From Allorhizobium ampelinum S4 (GTDB lineage: Bacteria > Pseudomonadota > Alphaproteobacteria > Rhizobiales > Rhizobiaceae): 64,000 nucleotides of DNA. Position numbers and translations under genes: made by a program. Of the stretch, positions 53,768 through 63,114 are shown piece after piece; position 1 is the first letter of the stretch, and the number at the start of each line of letters is the position of its first letter. The notes under the pieces were generated by a model. That model saw nothing but the letters and a program-made list of their open reading frames with translations, was not told the origin of the DNA and did not search any database. The stretch is from the NCBI RefSeq assembly GCF_000016285.1, contig NC_011989.1, positions 3,511,001-3,575,000 of the forward strand, read 5' to 3'.

Positions 53768-54652
53768 TTAATCATTTGCCTTTTTCCGAATCAAGCCCTC
53801 CTGGGCAACGGAAACAACCAGCTGGCCCGTCCGCGTATAAATTGAGCCTCTGGTCATTCCCCGGCCACCCGACGCGCTGGGGCTGTCCTGTGAATAGAGC
53901 AGCCAGTCATCCAGCCTAGTGGGCAGATGGAACCACATGGCGTGGTCGAGGCTGGCGGCCTGGATCCGCTGGTCGAAGACGGACACTCCATGCGCATAGA
54001 GCGAGACATCCAGCAGCGTCATGTCCGAGAGATAGGCCAGCACGGCGGCTTGCAAGCGGCGATCATCCGGCACAACACCGGTCATACGCACCCAGATATC
54101 GGCCTTTGGCTCCAGCTTGTCCTTTGTCAGATAATGCAGGAAGGAGGTGGGGCGAAATTCCACCGGCCGCTCTCTTGCCCAATAGGCCCGGATATGGGCG
54201 GGCGCTTGCGACAGAAACATTTCGCGAAATTCCCGCTCGCCCATCAACCCTTCCGGCGGCGTCACATTGGGCATGACGAGCTGGTGGGAAAAGCCTTCTT
54301 CTTCTTGCTGGAAAGAGGCCGACATCGAAAATATCATCTGGCCGTGCTGGATAGCAACGACCCGGCGCGTCGAAAAGCTGGCGCCGTCACGGGTCCGCTC
54401 GACCTGATAGAGGATTGGCACCGTCGGATCGCCGGGACGCAAGAAATAGGCATGCAAGGAGTGAACATACCGCTCGCCATCGACACAGCGCTGGGCTGCC
54501 ATCAAGGCCTGAGCGATGACCTGGCCGCCGAATACCCTCTGCCATCCGACCTGCGGGCTGGTGCCTCGGAACAAATTGACTTCCAATGCCTCCAGGTTCA
54601 GCGTTTCGATCAGTTTTTCCATCGGTGTGGCGGAATTTTCTGTCTGCGGCAT
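53768..54652 (-). CDS. tesB: Acyl-CoA thioesterase II
   Basis: A 294-residue double-hotdog thioesterase. FGGQVIAQALMAAQR, SLHAYFLRPGD, ISTRR-like FSTRRVVAIQHG and the second-domain DHAMWFHLPTRLDDWLLYS are TesB signatures, with the active-site Asp in SLDHAMWF and Gln/Thr near the C-terminus. It hydrolyses acyl-CoA in the cytosol; the physiological role is broad. The ATG at 54652 (MPQTEN) has GGAG about eleven bases upstream; ATG at 54622 is a possible shorter start. It is divergent from the UbiH-like gene. Confidence 0.94.
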   Translation of the reverse strand: MPQTENSATPMEKLIETLNLEALEVNLFRGTSPQVGWQRVFGGQVIAQALMAAQRCVDGERYVHSLHAYFLRPGDPTVPILYQVERTRDGASFSTRRVVAIQHGQMIFSMSASFQQEEEGFSHQLVMPNVTPPEGLMGEREFREMFLSQAPAHIRAYWARERPVEFRPTSFLHYLTKDKLEPKADIWVRMTGVVPDDRRLQAAVLAYLSDMTLLDVSLYAHGVSVFDQRIQAASLDHAMWFHLPTRLDDWLLYSQDSPSASGGRGMTRGSIYTRTGQLVVSVAQEGLIRKKAND

Positions 54653-54735
54653 TTTGGAAAAGCTCCGGCGGTAGGAAGTCGGGTCCAACTGATCTATATA
54701 AGACCCGAAGCGCGATACAAGCTGTAAGGGAGTAG

Positions 54736-55953
54736 ATGATGGCGGATCTGGTTGTAGTCGGAGGCGGATATGTCGGTCTCTCGGCGGCGCTCGCCGTCAA
54801 GCGCGCCGCGCCGCATCTGGACGTGACGGTAATCGAAGCAGCCCCCGAAGGCCAGTGGCGCAAGGACCCACGGGCCTCGGCGGTGATTGCGGCAGCCACC
54901 AAAATGCTGGAGGTTTTCGGCGTCTGGAGCACGATCGAACCGCAATCTCAGCCGATCAACAGGATGATCGTTACCGATTCGCGCACCAGCGATCCGGTCC
55001 GGCCCGTCTACCTGACCTTTGACGGCGAAGTCGAGGAAGGCAAGCCCTTCGCCTATATGGTGCCCAATGTCGCCATGGTCGGCGCGCTTCTCGATGCTGC
55101 CGGTGCGGCGGGAATTTCCATCCGCCATGGCGTGAAAGCCGCAGGCTTTTCCGTGAAAGGCCATAAGGCCGAAGTCGCGCTTTCCGATGGCACAACCCTT
55201 GACTGCCGTCTGGTTGTTGCCTGTGACGGCGTGCGCTCGCGCGTCAGGGACATGGCGGGGATCAAGACCGTCACCTGGGCCTATGGCCAGTCCGGGATTG
55301 TCACCACGGTCGAACACGAGCGTCCGCATGAAGGGGTAGCAGAGGAACATTTCCTGCCAGCCGGACCCTTCGCTATCCTGCCGTTGACCGGCAATCGCTC
55401 ATCGCTGGTCTGGACCGAGCGCAGCGAGGATGCGGACCGGCTGGTCGCCGAGGACGATCTGATGTTCGAAACCGAACTGGAGCGCCGTTTCGGCCACAAA
55501 CTCGGCGCAATCCGTGCCACCGGCGACCGCCGCGCCTTTCCGCTGGGACTGACGCTGGCCCGCTCGTTTATCGGACCAAGGCTGGCGCTGGCAGGCGACG
55601 CCGCCCATGGTATTCATCCGATTTCCGGCCAGGGCCTCAATCTTGGTTTCAAGGATGTGGCGGCGCTGGCAGAAACAATCGTCGATGCCGATCGCCTCGG
55701 CCTCGATATCGGCGACCTCACGGTTCTGGAACGCTACCAGACCTGGCGGCGCTTCGACACATTCCGGATGGGCGTCACCACCGACGTGCTGAACCGGCTG
55801 TTTTCCAACGATATTACGCCGTTAAGAATCGCGCGGGATTTCGGGCTGGGCCTGGTGGAGCGGCTACCAAAGCTGAAAAGCTATTTCATTTCCGAGGCTG
55901 CCGGAACATCGGTGAAGGGCGGCCCGAAACTTCTGACCGGTCAGTCGATCTGA
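54736..55953 (+). CDS. UbiH/COQ6-type FAD monooxygenase
   Basis: A 405-residue flavoprotein of the UbiH/UbiF/VisC family. The FAD Rossmann motif is VVVGGGYVGLSAALAVK at the N-terminus, the DG motif is VVACDGVRSRVRD, and GDAAHGIHPISGQGLNLGFKD is the second FAD block. It probably hydroxylates the ubiquinone ring, but the exact position (C1, C5 or C6) cannot be told from sequence alone. AGGGAG lies before a double ATG (54736/54739). It is divergent from tesB and ends just before the convergent trm112 gene. Confidence 0.9.
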   Translation: MMADLVVVGGGYVGLSAALAVKRAAPHLDVTVIEAAPEGQWRKDPRASAVIAAATKMLEVFGVWSTIEPQSQPINRMIVTDSRTSDPVRPVYLTFDGEVEEGKPFAYMVPNVAMVGALLDAAGAAGISIRHGVKAAGFSVKGHKAEVALSDGTTLDCRLVVACDGVRSRVRDMAGIKTVTWAYGQSGIVTTVEHERPHEGVAEEHFLPAGPFAILPLTGNRSSLVWTERSEDADRLVAEDDLMFETELERRFGHKLGAIRATGDRRAFPLGLTLARSFIGPRLALAGDAAHGIHPISGQGLNLGFKDVAALAETIVDADRLGLDIGDLTVLERYQTWRRFDTFRMGVTTDVLNRLFSNDITPLRIARDFGLGLVERLPKLKSYFISEAAGTSVKGGPKLLTGQSI

Positions 55954-56003
55954 CAAAGGATCAAGAGGCCGGTTTGGCAGACAAATGGCTGTAAAGAGCG
56001 CCT

Positions 56004-56192
56004 TCAGTCTTCAATCTTGCGGGCTTCCGAGACCAGCATGATCGGAATGCCATCGCGGATGGGATAGGCTAGCCTTGCCTTTTCCGAAACCAGCTCGTTG
56101 TTTTCCCGGTTAAGGGTCAAACGGCCATTGGTCAGCGGGCAGACCAGCAATTCCAGCATTTTCGGATCGACACCGTTCATCCGCTGATCCAT
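56004..56192 (-). CDS. Trm112-family small zinc-type protein
   Basis: A 62-residue protein. The core [21 protein letters not shown] and [18 protein letters not shown] is the Trm112 family pattern. Only one cysteine (LLVCPLT) remains, so the zinc site of the eukaryotic protein is absent, as in many bacterial YcaR-like forms. It may activate methyltransferases. It follows the LON-domain gene by 33 bases on the same strand; the pair with CnoX upstream is common in rhizobia. Confidence 0.88.
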   Translation of the reverse strand: MDQRMNGVDPKMLELLVCPLTNGRLTLNRENNELVSEKARLAYPIRDGIPIMLVSEARKIED

Positions 56193-56225
56193 GGCTGCGC
56201 TCCTTCATTCTCTGCCCATTCACCC

Positions 56226-56900
56226 TTACTGTAAAACCGGCTCCACATCGCCGAAACCGCGTGCCAGATAAATTTCGGTAATGGCAATCAGCGTTTCCGT
56301 GCGGCTATGCAGATCGGTGGCCTCCAGTAAGGCCTGTTTTTCAGCAGGCGTAAAAGGCGACATCATCGACAAAGAATTGACCAGGGTCAGATTGCTGGCG
56401 CGTTGGACGCTTTCCCAATCCGCCTCCAGCTTGTTGGCATCGAGATAAGCTCGGAACACCGCGAGCAACCGCTCCCGATCCACGCTGTTTTCCTGGCCTT
56501 CGGCCGCCAGATCGGCCATGAACGGCGAAATTCGCACCGTGCGGAATGGATGGGTGGTTTTCAGCTCTTCGCTCAGCCGGAAACGGCAGATTCCACCCAG
56601 CGACAGAATATAGCGGCCATCGCCTGTCTCGGCGAAAGAGGTGATCCGACCGATACATCCCATGCTGCAGAGGGCCGGAATGCCGGTAGCAATCTCATAG
56701 GGCTCGGTCAATGCCGGTTGAATCATGCCGATCAGCCGATTGCTGCGCAGCGCGGCATCGAACATTTCCAGATAGCGCGGCTCGAATATATTCAGTGGCA
56801 ATTGCCCACCGGGCAGCAGAAGAGCTCCTGCCAGCGGAAAAACCGGCAATGTCTCCGGAAAATCAGCCGCCGTCAGATATCGCGCATTGCCGACCTGCAT
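56226..56900 (-). CDS. LON substrate-binding-domain protein
   Basis: A 224-residue protein with a LON N-terminal domain only: LPVFPLAGALLLPGGQLPLNIFEPRY is the start of that domain, followed by GRITSFAETGDGRYILSLGG. It has no AAA or protease part, so it is not Lon itself. Such proteins may bind substrates or act as adaptors. The ATG at 56900 has a strong AGGAGGG site; the longer frame from 56921 is unlikely. It follows CnoX by 177 bases and precedes trm112. Confidence 0.9.
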   Translation of the reverse strand: MQVGNARYLTAADFPETLPVFPLAGALLLPGGQLPLNIFEPRYLEMFDAALRSNRLIGMIQPALTEPYEIATGIPALCSMGCIGRITSFAETGDGRYILSLGGICRFRLSEELKTTHPFRTVRISPFMADLAAEGQENSVDRERLLAVFRAYLDANKLEADWESVQRASNLTLVNSLSMMSPFTPAEKQALLEATDLHSRTETLIAITEIYLARGFGDVEPVLQ

Positions 56901-57077
56901 TCCACCCTCCTGAAAGAGCACCGAGCCAATGCCCTGTCGCTCTTTAATTCCTTATAATGTGGCATGCGCCCGGCAAATCTCAAGATGCGCCTGCCACAGA
57001 ACACAACTTCCGCCCGTCCGAACGTATAGGGTTCAGTCCTTGAACAGGGCTCGTCCCATTCTCTGCCTGCAAGCCCG

Positions 57078-58076
57078 TTACGAAAACAGGATCGAAGACA
57101 GCTTGCGCCGAGCCTGAATGGTGGCGGGGTCCTTCGGACCCCAGACCTCGAAAAATTCAACCAGTTGGCGACGCGCACCATCATCGTCGAAGGTCCGGTC
57201 TTTTTTCATAATCAACAGCAGATGATCGGCTGCGTCTTCACGCTTGCCCTCTACATTGCGGATCTTGGCGAGTTTCAGCCGCGCCTCGTGATCGTCAGGG
57301 TTAAGCGACAGTTGCTGCTCCAGCGCCACCGGATCGCCCAGCTTGCGAGCCTCCTCGATTTGCTCCAGCTTTTTCGCCACGGCCTGGATTTCCGGGGCTT
57401 TCGCCAGCTCTTCGGGCAGGCCATCGACAATCTGGCGCACCCGTTCATGCTGGTTGAGGGCCAGCATGCATTCGGCAATACCAGCAACCGCCTTGGCATT
57501 TTCCGGATCGGCCTGCATGACGGCCGCATAGAGCTGGGCAGCGCCGTCGAAATCGCCGTCGTCGTAAAGCCCCTTGGCTTCTACCAGCACAGCCTCGATT
57601 TCCGCTGCCTGATCGGCACCGCCGTCCGGGCCACCGAGCTTGTCGATGAACTGCTTGACCTGACTTTCCGGCAGCGCGCCCATGAAGCCATCGGCAGGAC
57701 GGCCATCGACAAAGGCGACGACGGCAGGAATGGACTGGATGCCAAGCTGGCCGGCAATGGCCGGATGCTCGTCGATATTCATCTTGACCAGCTTGACCTT
57801 GCCCTTGGCCTCATTGACCGCCTTTTCGATGATCGGCGTCAACTGGCGGCAAGGGCCACACCAGGGCGCCCAGAAATCCACCAGGACGGGCTGGCGGCGG
57901 GATTCTTCCAGCACATCCTTGGCAAAGCCCTGGGTCGTCGTATCCTTGATCAGACCACCGGCGGGCGATGCTCCTGCAGACGCTGGCGCTGCCGCAGCAG
58001 GTGCTGCGCCAAATTGCGCATTGGCCGTCATCTGCCCGCCATAGGAGCCGCCATATGGATTACCAGAATTGCTCAT
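57078..58076 (-). CDS. Thioredoxin-TPR co-chaperone, CnoX/YbbN type
   Basis: A 332-residue protein. The first 45 residues are Gly/Ala/Pro-rich and disordered. The thioredoxin domain has WAPWCGPCR with C73 and C76, then a cis-Pro in IQSIPAVVAFVDG. The C-terminal half is TPR-like (PENAKAVAGIAECMLALNQHE, PDDHEARLKLAKIRNVEGK). CnoX proteins protect substrates from oxidation and pass them to DnaK/GroEL. Unlike E. coli CnoX (SXXC), this one keeps both cysteines, so it may be redox active. GGGAGA precedes the ATG at 58076; longer frames lack similarity. Confidence 0.92.
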   Translation of the reverse strand: MSNSGNPYGGSYGGQMTANAQFGAAPAAAAPASAGASPAGGLIKDTTTQGFAKDVLEESRRQPVLVDFWAPWCGPCRQLTPIIEKAVNEAKGKVKLVKMNIDEHPAIAGQLGIQSIPAVVAFVDGRPADGFMGALPESQVKQFIDKLGGPDGGADQAAEIEAVLVEAKGLYDDGDFDGAAQLYAAVMQADPENAKAVAGIAECMLALNQHERVRQIVDGLPEELAKAPEIQAVAKKLEQIEEARKLGDPVALEQQLSLNPDDHEARLKLAKIRNVEGKREDAADHLLLIMKKDRTFDDDGARRQLVEFFEVWGPKDPATIQARRKLSSILFS

Positions 58077-58260
58077 CACCATCTCCCGCCTGTTCATGAC
58101 AGCCCGGGCGTTTTGCAAACGCATTCCAGGTGCCGCCTTATTTCCACCGTCCGCAAGTTCCGTTTCATACCGCAACAGATATCGCAGCCCTTGTCCCGGC
58201 CACATGATCTTTACAGGGTTCCTTGGATTTCAATGAACCTGCAAGCGTTTAAATCGTGCC

Positions 58261-58773
58261 TCAGGCCGTGACTTTCAAGACGAGTGCTTCATGTCCTGTC
58301 GCCATCAGAAAGCGCAACAGATCATCACGACCGATCGAGGTTGTAGCGTCATTCGACAGCGGATGGCAATTGATGATCTCATGCTGCATCAGGTCTGCGT
58401 CCAGAACGAATGTCACCTTGTTGCCCGTATCGTTCATTGCGCCGAAAGCAGTTACCGATCCTGGGACAACCCCCAGATACTCCATCAGCTTTTCCGGCTT
58501 GCCAAACGATACCTTGCTGGCCGCCCCAAGCAGGATATGGACTGTCTTCAAATCGACAATGGCGTTTTCCTCGACCACCAGCAGAAAGAACTGATCCTTC
58601 TTGTCCTTGACGAACAGGTTCTTGGTATGACCGCCAGGAATCTCATCGCGTAGGGAGACCGATTCTGCCACGGTAAAGACTGGCGGATGTGACACTGTCC
58701 GGTGCTCGATGCCGAGGCTATCGAGGCATGCAAACAGGTCTGCGGTCGATTTCGGCACAATCTCTGTCATCAT
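58261..58773 (-). CDS. Prolyl-tRNA deacylase (YbaK/ProX type)
   Basis: A 170-residue trans-editing enzyme. HPPVFTVAESVSLRDEIPGG, TKNLFVKDKKDQFFLLVVEE and GSVTAFGAMNDTGNKVTFVLD are the blocks of the YbaK/EbsC family, with the ProXp-ala features (catalytic Lys in NLFVKDKK). It clears alanine wrongly loaded on tRNA-Pro. A double ATG (58773/58770) follows GCAGGA. It lies 184 bases upstream of the CnoX gene on the same strand and may share its transcript. Confidence 0.9.
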   Translation of the reverse strand: MMTEIVPKSTADLFACLDSLGIEHRTVSHPPVFTVAESVSLRDEIPGGHTKNLFVKDKKDQFFLLVVEENAIVDLKTVHILLGAASKVSFGKPEKLMEYLGVVPGSVTAFGAMNDTGNKVTFVLDADLMQHEIINCHPLSNDATTSIGRDDLLRFLMATGHEALVLKVTA

Positions 58774-59076
58774 GGTCCTGCTTCAGAATAAAGTCTCAGT
58801 GGCATGCTGCGGTTAAACGATATCAAGCGATATCCTTCAACTGTTTTGTGCGCCATTCGGATATCCAAATGTCCCTCGACAAACCTTTATCGCGCCCTCT
58901 CATCAAACGTTCAAAATTTTCATTGCCGCAGAATAGCTTAGGCGGCGATTGGAAAAAATCTTGGACCCGCCGTCATTTCCCTGTTGCAATCGAAAAGCAG
59001 TTGGGCCATATACCGCCCGTCGCCGCAACACAGCGACCCACGGTTCAGCGTACTACCCCGGACCGGTGGATAATGA
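58774..59076. other. Intergenic region holding the tRNA-Gly promoter
   Basis: About 300 bases with no supported protein gene. It contains the good sigma-70 candidate at 58984-59012 and otherwise nothing that I could recognise. Confidence 0.5.
58984..59012 (+). promoter_or_regulatory. Sigma-70 promoter of tRNA-Gly
   Basis: TTGCAA at 58984-58989 and CATATA at 59007-59012 are separated by exactly 17 bases. Transcription would start near 59019, giving a precursor leader of about 58 bases. Confidence 0.55.
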
Positions 59077-59151
59077 GCGGGCGTAGCTCAGGGGTAGAGC
59101 ACAACCTTGCCAAGGTTGGGGTCGAGGGTTCGAATCCCTTCGCCCGCTCCA
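59077..59151 (+). tRNA. tRNA-Gly (anticodon GCC)
   Basis: A 75-base tRNA with CCA encoded. The acceptor stem GCGGGCG pairs with CGCCCGC. The D arm is GCTC-AGGGGTA-GAGC. The anticodon stem CAACC pairs with GGTTG around TTGCCAA, anticodon GCC. The T arm GAGGG-TTCGAAT-CCCTT is complete, with one G-T pair. Discriminator is T followed by CCA. It decodes GGC and GGU. No integrase or attachment duplication lies beside it. Confidence 0.97.
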
Positions 59152-59336
59152 ATTTTACAAAGATGAATTCAAGAATATGCCTTCCCGAAAGGGAGATCGA
59201 GGTTTTCCGTGTCCGGCTGCGTGGTTTGGGCTGCAAAACCGACTGCGTTAAACCCTTCCCTATAAGCTCTTAAAATGTGCCTATAGCAAATTGGCGTCGC
59301 CAAACGCGCTCCGAATGGCGACACCGGAATGCTGCG

Positions 59337-60632
59337 TCAGGTCGCCCGTATCGGCTTATGTCCCATCACCCTACCAATGATAATGACCAGCACGCCAGCA
59401 ATGGCGAGGCAGGCTGCCAGAAAGAACATCGGAGCAATCGTGCTGCCTGTCTGGTCGCGGATCAATGGCACGACATTCTGGGCAACAAACCCTCCGAGAT
59501 TGCCGACCGAGTTGATGGCAGCCAGACCGGCGGCGGCACCGGCCCCTTTCAGGAAGCGCGATGGCAGGCTCCAGAACACCGGCTGGCCTGCGAAGATCCC
59601 GGCGGCGGCAAGGCACAGAAACGCAAATTGCAACACCTGGTCTGTCAGCACTGCCGACATCACAAGACTGACGGCACCGACAAAGGCCGGTATGACGATA
59701 TAGGGCGTCTTGTTCTCCGTCCGGTCAGCCGCCGATGGCACAACATAGAGCGCGATGGCAACAGCAACCCAGGGGATGATGTTGATCAGGCCATTCACCG
59801 TATTCGACACGCCAAACCCCTTGACGATGGTCGGCAGCCAATAGCTCAAGCCATAAGCGGCGAGTGGAAAGCCGACATAGCAGAGCGACATCAGCAGCAC
59901 GCGCGGATTGATCAATGCCTTGAAGCCATTGTCGGCATTCGCGTCCATTCCGGTGTTTTCGGCATCCAGCCGGGCCTGAAGCCAGGCTTTTTCCGCGTCC
60001 GTCAAAAAATGCGCCTTGGCTGGCGTATCGGCGAGATAAAACCAGGTGACGATACCAGCCAGAACCGCGGGAATACCGGTCGCCAGGAACACCCACTCCC
60101 AACCCTGATAGCCCAGGAACCCATCGAGATCGAGCAACACGCCGCCCAAGGGCGCACCAATAGCATTGGCAAGGGCGCTGAAAATCATGAACAGGCCAAC
60201 CATCCGGCCACGATAATCCCTTGGGAACCACAGCGTCAGCAGATAGAGCACGCCCGGAAAGAAACCTGCCTCGCAGACACCCAGCAGAAAGCGCAGGATG
60301 TAGAACATCGTCGCGTTCTGGGTATAGGCAAGCGCAATGGTCACCGCTCCCCAGGACACCAGAATGCGCGCAAACCAGCGGCTGGCGCCAAACCGCTCAA
60401 GAAACAGGTTACTCGGCACTTCAAATAGAAAATAGCCGATAAAGAACAGCGACGCCCCCAACCCATAGGCATATTCGCTGAGGCCCAGCGCATCGACCAT
60501 TTGCAATTTCGCGTAACTGACATTCTGCCGATCAATATAGGCAATCAGGTAGAGAAGCCCCAGAAACGGCATCAGCCGCCAGGTGATTTTTGAAATCAGT
60601 GCTTTTTCGGAAACCAAGTCATGTCCTCCCAC
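59337..60632 (-). CDS. MFS transporter, anion:cation symporter family
   Basis: A 431-residue permease with twelve predicted helices. The motif YLIAYIDRQNVSYAKLQMVD in helix 1 and PSNLFLERFGASRW after helix 2 are typical of the ACS family (tartrate, hexuronate and phthalate permeases). FPRDYRGRMVGLFMI is the helix 4 signature region. The substrate is likely an organic anion. The start is uncertain: GTG at 60632 with AGGAGG, or TTG at 60617 with GGGAGGA. It stands alone, 100 bases from an aldose epimerase gene on the same strand. Confidence 0.9.
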   Translation of the reverse strand: MGGHDLVSEKALISKITWRLMPFLGLLYLIAYIDRQNVSYAKLQMVDALGLSEYAYGLGASLFFIGYFLFEVPSNLFLERFGASRWFARILVSWGAVTIALAYTQNATMFYILRFLLGVCEAGFFPGVLYLLTLWFPRDYRGRMVGLFMIFSALANAIGAPLGGVLLDLDGFLGYQGWEWVFLATGIPAVLAGIVTWFYLADTPAKAHFLTDAEKAWLQARLDAENTGMDANADNGFKALINPRVLLMSLCYVGFPLAAYGLSYWLPTIVKGFGVSNTVNGLINIIPWVAVAIALYVVPSAADRTENKTPYIVIPAFVGAVSLVMSAVLTDQVLQFAFLCLAAAGIFAGQPVFWSLPSRFLKGAGAAAGLAAINSVGNLGGFVAQNVVPLIRDQTGSTIAPMFFLAACLAIAGVLVIIIGRVMGHKPIRAT

Positions 60633-60732
60633 AACCGTCCCCTCCTGCGGCTGCTAAGGACGGGTAAAGGAAACAGGATTACACGCTGAATTGTTCCCCG
60701 CACACCCTTGGACAAAGCCGTGCAAAAAACCA

Positions 60733-61743
60733 TCAGCTCACGGAAAACACATAGTCCGTTTCCTGGCGCAGTGTTTCACCGGGCCGAAGGACAGCACTTG
60801 AGAAACCGGCCTGGTTGATGGCATCCGGCCAGATCTGGGTTTCCAGACAGAAACCGGCATAAGCGCCGTAGCGACGGCCCTCAAGACCGGAAACCGGTAT
60901 ATTCAGGTAGACGCCCGCGTAGAATTGAACGCCGGGTTCGGTGGTACGCACTTCCATGGAAACGCCGGATTTCAGGCTGCGGGCCATGGCGACGCTGCGC
61001 TTGGCCACCCGTGTCTGCGACAGACAGAAATTGTTGTCGAAGGGCACCTGAACGCCGTCCTCTGTGCGACGCATGACGCCCATCTGCCGGAAATCAAACG
61101 GCGTACCGATCACCGGACGCTGCTCTCCAGTCGGAATCAGGCGGTCATCGACAGGCAGGTAGTGATCGGCAGCAATCATCAGCTCATGATCCAGCATGTC
61201 AGGCGAATCATCCAGGTTGAAATAGGAATGCTGGCAGAGATTGGCAAGGGTCGGCGCGTCCGTGGTGGTTTCATAGACCACCGACAGCACACCGTCATCC
61301 TGGAGGTGATAAGTCGCCCGGATGTAGGCATTGCCGGGATAACCGGCCCGGCCCGCCGGATCGGTGATCTCGAGCACCACCCGGTCACGATCAAGATCGG
61401 CAATCGTCCAATTGCGCCTACCAATGCCATCGCTGCCGCCATGCAGATGGGTAAGGCCGCGCTCGTTGCATTCCAGCTGATAGTCTTCACCATCAAGGGT
61501 AAAACGTCCGTTGGCGATGCGATTGGCCAAGCGCCCGGGCGTCGCCCCGAAATAGGGTGAATGGATCGCATAATCCTCGAACCGCTCGAAACCCAGCACC
61601 AGCGGTGCCACATGGCCTTCCATCCTGAGATCCTGGATCACCGCTCCCCAGGTCAGCACCTTGGCCTTCAGGCCACCGCCATGCAGCGTGACCTGCTCTA
61701 CCGTTTCACCCTTGGTGGTCGTGCCAAATTCCAGACGCTGCAT
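60733..61743 (-). CDS. Aldose 1-epimerase (galactose mutarotase)
   Basis: A 336-residue enzyme that interconverts alpha and beta sugar anomers. The catalytic histidines are in GLTHLHGGSDGIGRRNW and LCQHSYFNLDD, and the catalytic Glu is in FCLETQIWPDAINQ. TPGRLANRIANGRFTLDGEDYQ is the family N-terminal marker. The ATG at 61743 has a GAGGAAG site; a longer upstream frame lacks similarity. The MFS gene follows after about 100 bases and may be cotranscribed, consistent with sugar-acid or sugar uptake. Confidence 0.94.
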   Translation of the reverse strand: MQRLEFGTTTKGETVEQVTLHGGGLKAKVLTWGAVIQDLRMEGHVAPLVLGFERFEDYAIHSPYFGATPGRLANRIANGRFTLDGEDYQLECNERGLTHLHGGSDGIGRRNWTIADLDRDRVVLEITDPAGRAGYPGNAYIRATYHLQDDGVLSVVYETTTDAPTLANLCQHSYFNLDDSPDMLDHELMIAADHYLPVDDRLIPTGEQRPVIGTPFDFRQMGVMRRTEDGVQVPFDNNFCLSQTRVAKRSVAMARSLKSGVSMEVRTTEPGVQFYAGVYLNIPVSGLEGRRYGAYAGFCLETQIWPDAINQAGFSSAVLRPGETLRQETDYVFSVS

Positions 61744-61920
61744 ATGCTTCCTCACCCTTGCATCGACGGTGCCTGCCTGAGGCGGGCGCGTCATCGTTTC
61801 TGCTGTGTCACATAGGTTTATTGCATAATTCCTCAAACCGAAATCGATCAGAGATAAAATATCCAGCAACCATAAGGCGTTACAGCAAACATCAACGCAC
61901 CATAGACGATGCGGGCCGGA

Positions 61921-63108
61921 TTAACGCGACAGCTCGCGTGCCGCATCCTCCAACCCGCCAAGCGTCAGAGGATGCATGCGCCCGCCCATGAGACGCGAAA
62001 TCAAACCGATCGAATGGGTATAGGCCCAATGCTCCTGCTGCATCGGGTTGAGCCACAGACATTTGCGAAAATGCGCCGTGATGCGCGAAAGCCAGAGCGC
62101 GCCAGGCTCGCCATTCCAATGCTCCACCGATCCGCCGATCATGGTGATCTCATAGGGGCTCATCGCCGCATCGCCGACGAAGATCACCCGGTAATCCGGC
62201 CCATAGGTGCGGATAATCTCTTCCGTCGGGATGACATCGGTCCGGCGGCGGCGATTGTCTTTCCATACGCGCTCATAAAGGCAATTGTGGAAGTAGAAAT
62301 GCTCCATATGCCGAAATTCCGACCGGGCTGCCGAAAACAACTCTTCCACGCCTTTGACGTGATCGTCCATGGAGCCACCGATATCGAAGAACATCAGCAG
62401 CTTGACGGCATTTCGCCGTTCCGCCTGGGTCTTGATGTCAAGATAGCCATGCTCTGCCGTTGCGCGGATCGTACCGCTCAAATCAAACTCGTCCGGCGCA
62501 CCTTGCCGCACGAACCGCCGCAACCGGCGCAGGGCAACTTTGATATTGCGGGTGCCAAGCGCGACGGAATCGTCGAGATTGCGAAATTCCCGCTGGTCCC
62601 ACACCTTGACGGCGCGGCGATGGCGTGATCCGTCCTGGCCGATCCTCACCCCTTCCGGATTGTAGCCATAGGCCCCGAAGGGCGAGGTCCCCGCCGTGCC
62701 GATCCATTTTGAGCCGCCCTGATGGCGCTCCTTTTGCTCGGCCAGCCGCTGTTTCAGCGTTTCCATCAGCCTGTCGAAACCACCCATGGCTTCGATCAGT
62801 TTCTTGTCTTCGTCGGACAGGTGTTTTTCGGTCAGCTTGCGCAACCATTCTTCCGGCAGAGCGGTCTGGGAGACACCCGCCTCCAACCCACCAGTCGCTT
62901 CCAACCCCTTGAAACATTCAGAAAAGGCCAGATCGAAACGGTCGATATGCCGCTCATCCTTGATCAGCGTCGTGCGCGCCAAATAGTAGAAAGCCTCAAT
63001 GTCGAAATCGACAAGGCCGCGCTGCACCCCTTCCAGCAAGGCCAGATATTCCCCGAGGGAGACCGGGACTTTTTCTTGTTTGAGCTTGAGGAAGAAAGGC
63101 AGGAACAT
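61921..63108 (-). CDS. VWA-domain protein, CoxE-like
   Basis: A 395-residue protein of the COG3825 type. The N-terminal half is helical (LGEYLALLEGVQRGLVDFD, FDLAFSECFKGLEA). The von Willebrand A region begins with LLMFFDIGGSMDDHVKGVEEL, so the MIDAS is DIGGS rather than DxSxS. YRVIFVGDAAMSPYEI holds the second Asp. Partners of this family are MoxR-type AAA ATPases in metal-cofactor or complex assembly; none is in the window. It starts six bases after the GNAT gene in the metA-GNAT-VWA operon. Confidence 0.9.
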   Translation of the reverse strand: MFLPFFLKLKQEKVPVSLGEYLALLEGVQRGLVDFDIEAFYYLARTTLIKDERHIDRFDLAFSECFKGLEATGGLEAGVSQTALPEEWLRKLTEKHLSDEDKKLIEAMGGFDRLMETLKQRLAEQKERHQGGSKWIGTAGTSPFGAYGYNPEGVRIGQDGSRHRRAVKVWDQREFRNLDDSVALGTRNIKVALRRLRRFVRQGAPDEFDLSGTIRATAEHGYLDIKTQAERRNAVKLLMFFDIGGSMDDHVKGVEELFSAARSEFRHMEHFYFHNCLYERVWKDNRRRRTDVIPTEEIIRTYGPDYRVIFVGDAAMSPYEITMIGGSVEHWNGEPGALWLSRITAHFRKCLWLNPMQQEHWAYTHSIGLISRLMGGRMHPLTLGGLEDAARELSR

Positions 63109-63114
63109 CGGCGC

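Noticed and set aside
59077..59151. tRNA-Gly as an integration site
   Set aside because: No integrase, no 3'-end duplication and no foreign genes nearby.
59181..59195. CTTCCC-GAAA-GGGAG hairpin as a tRNA-Gly terminator
   Set aside because: The stem is only about five to six pairs and no T-run directly follows, so support is too weak.
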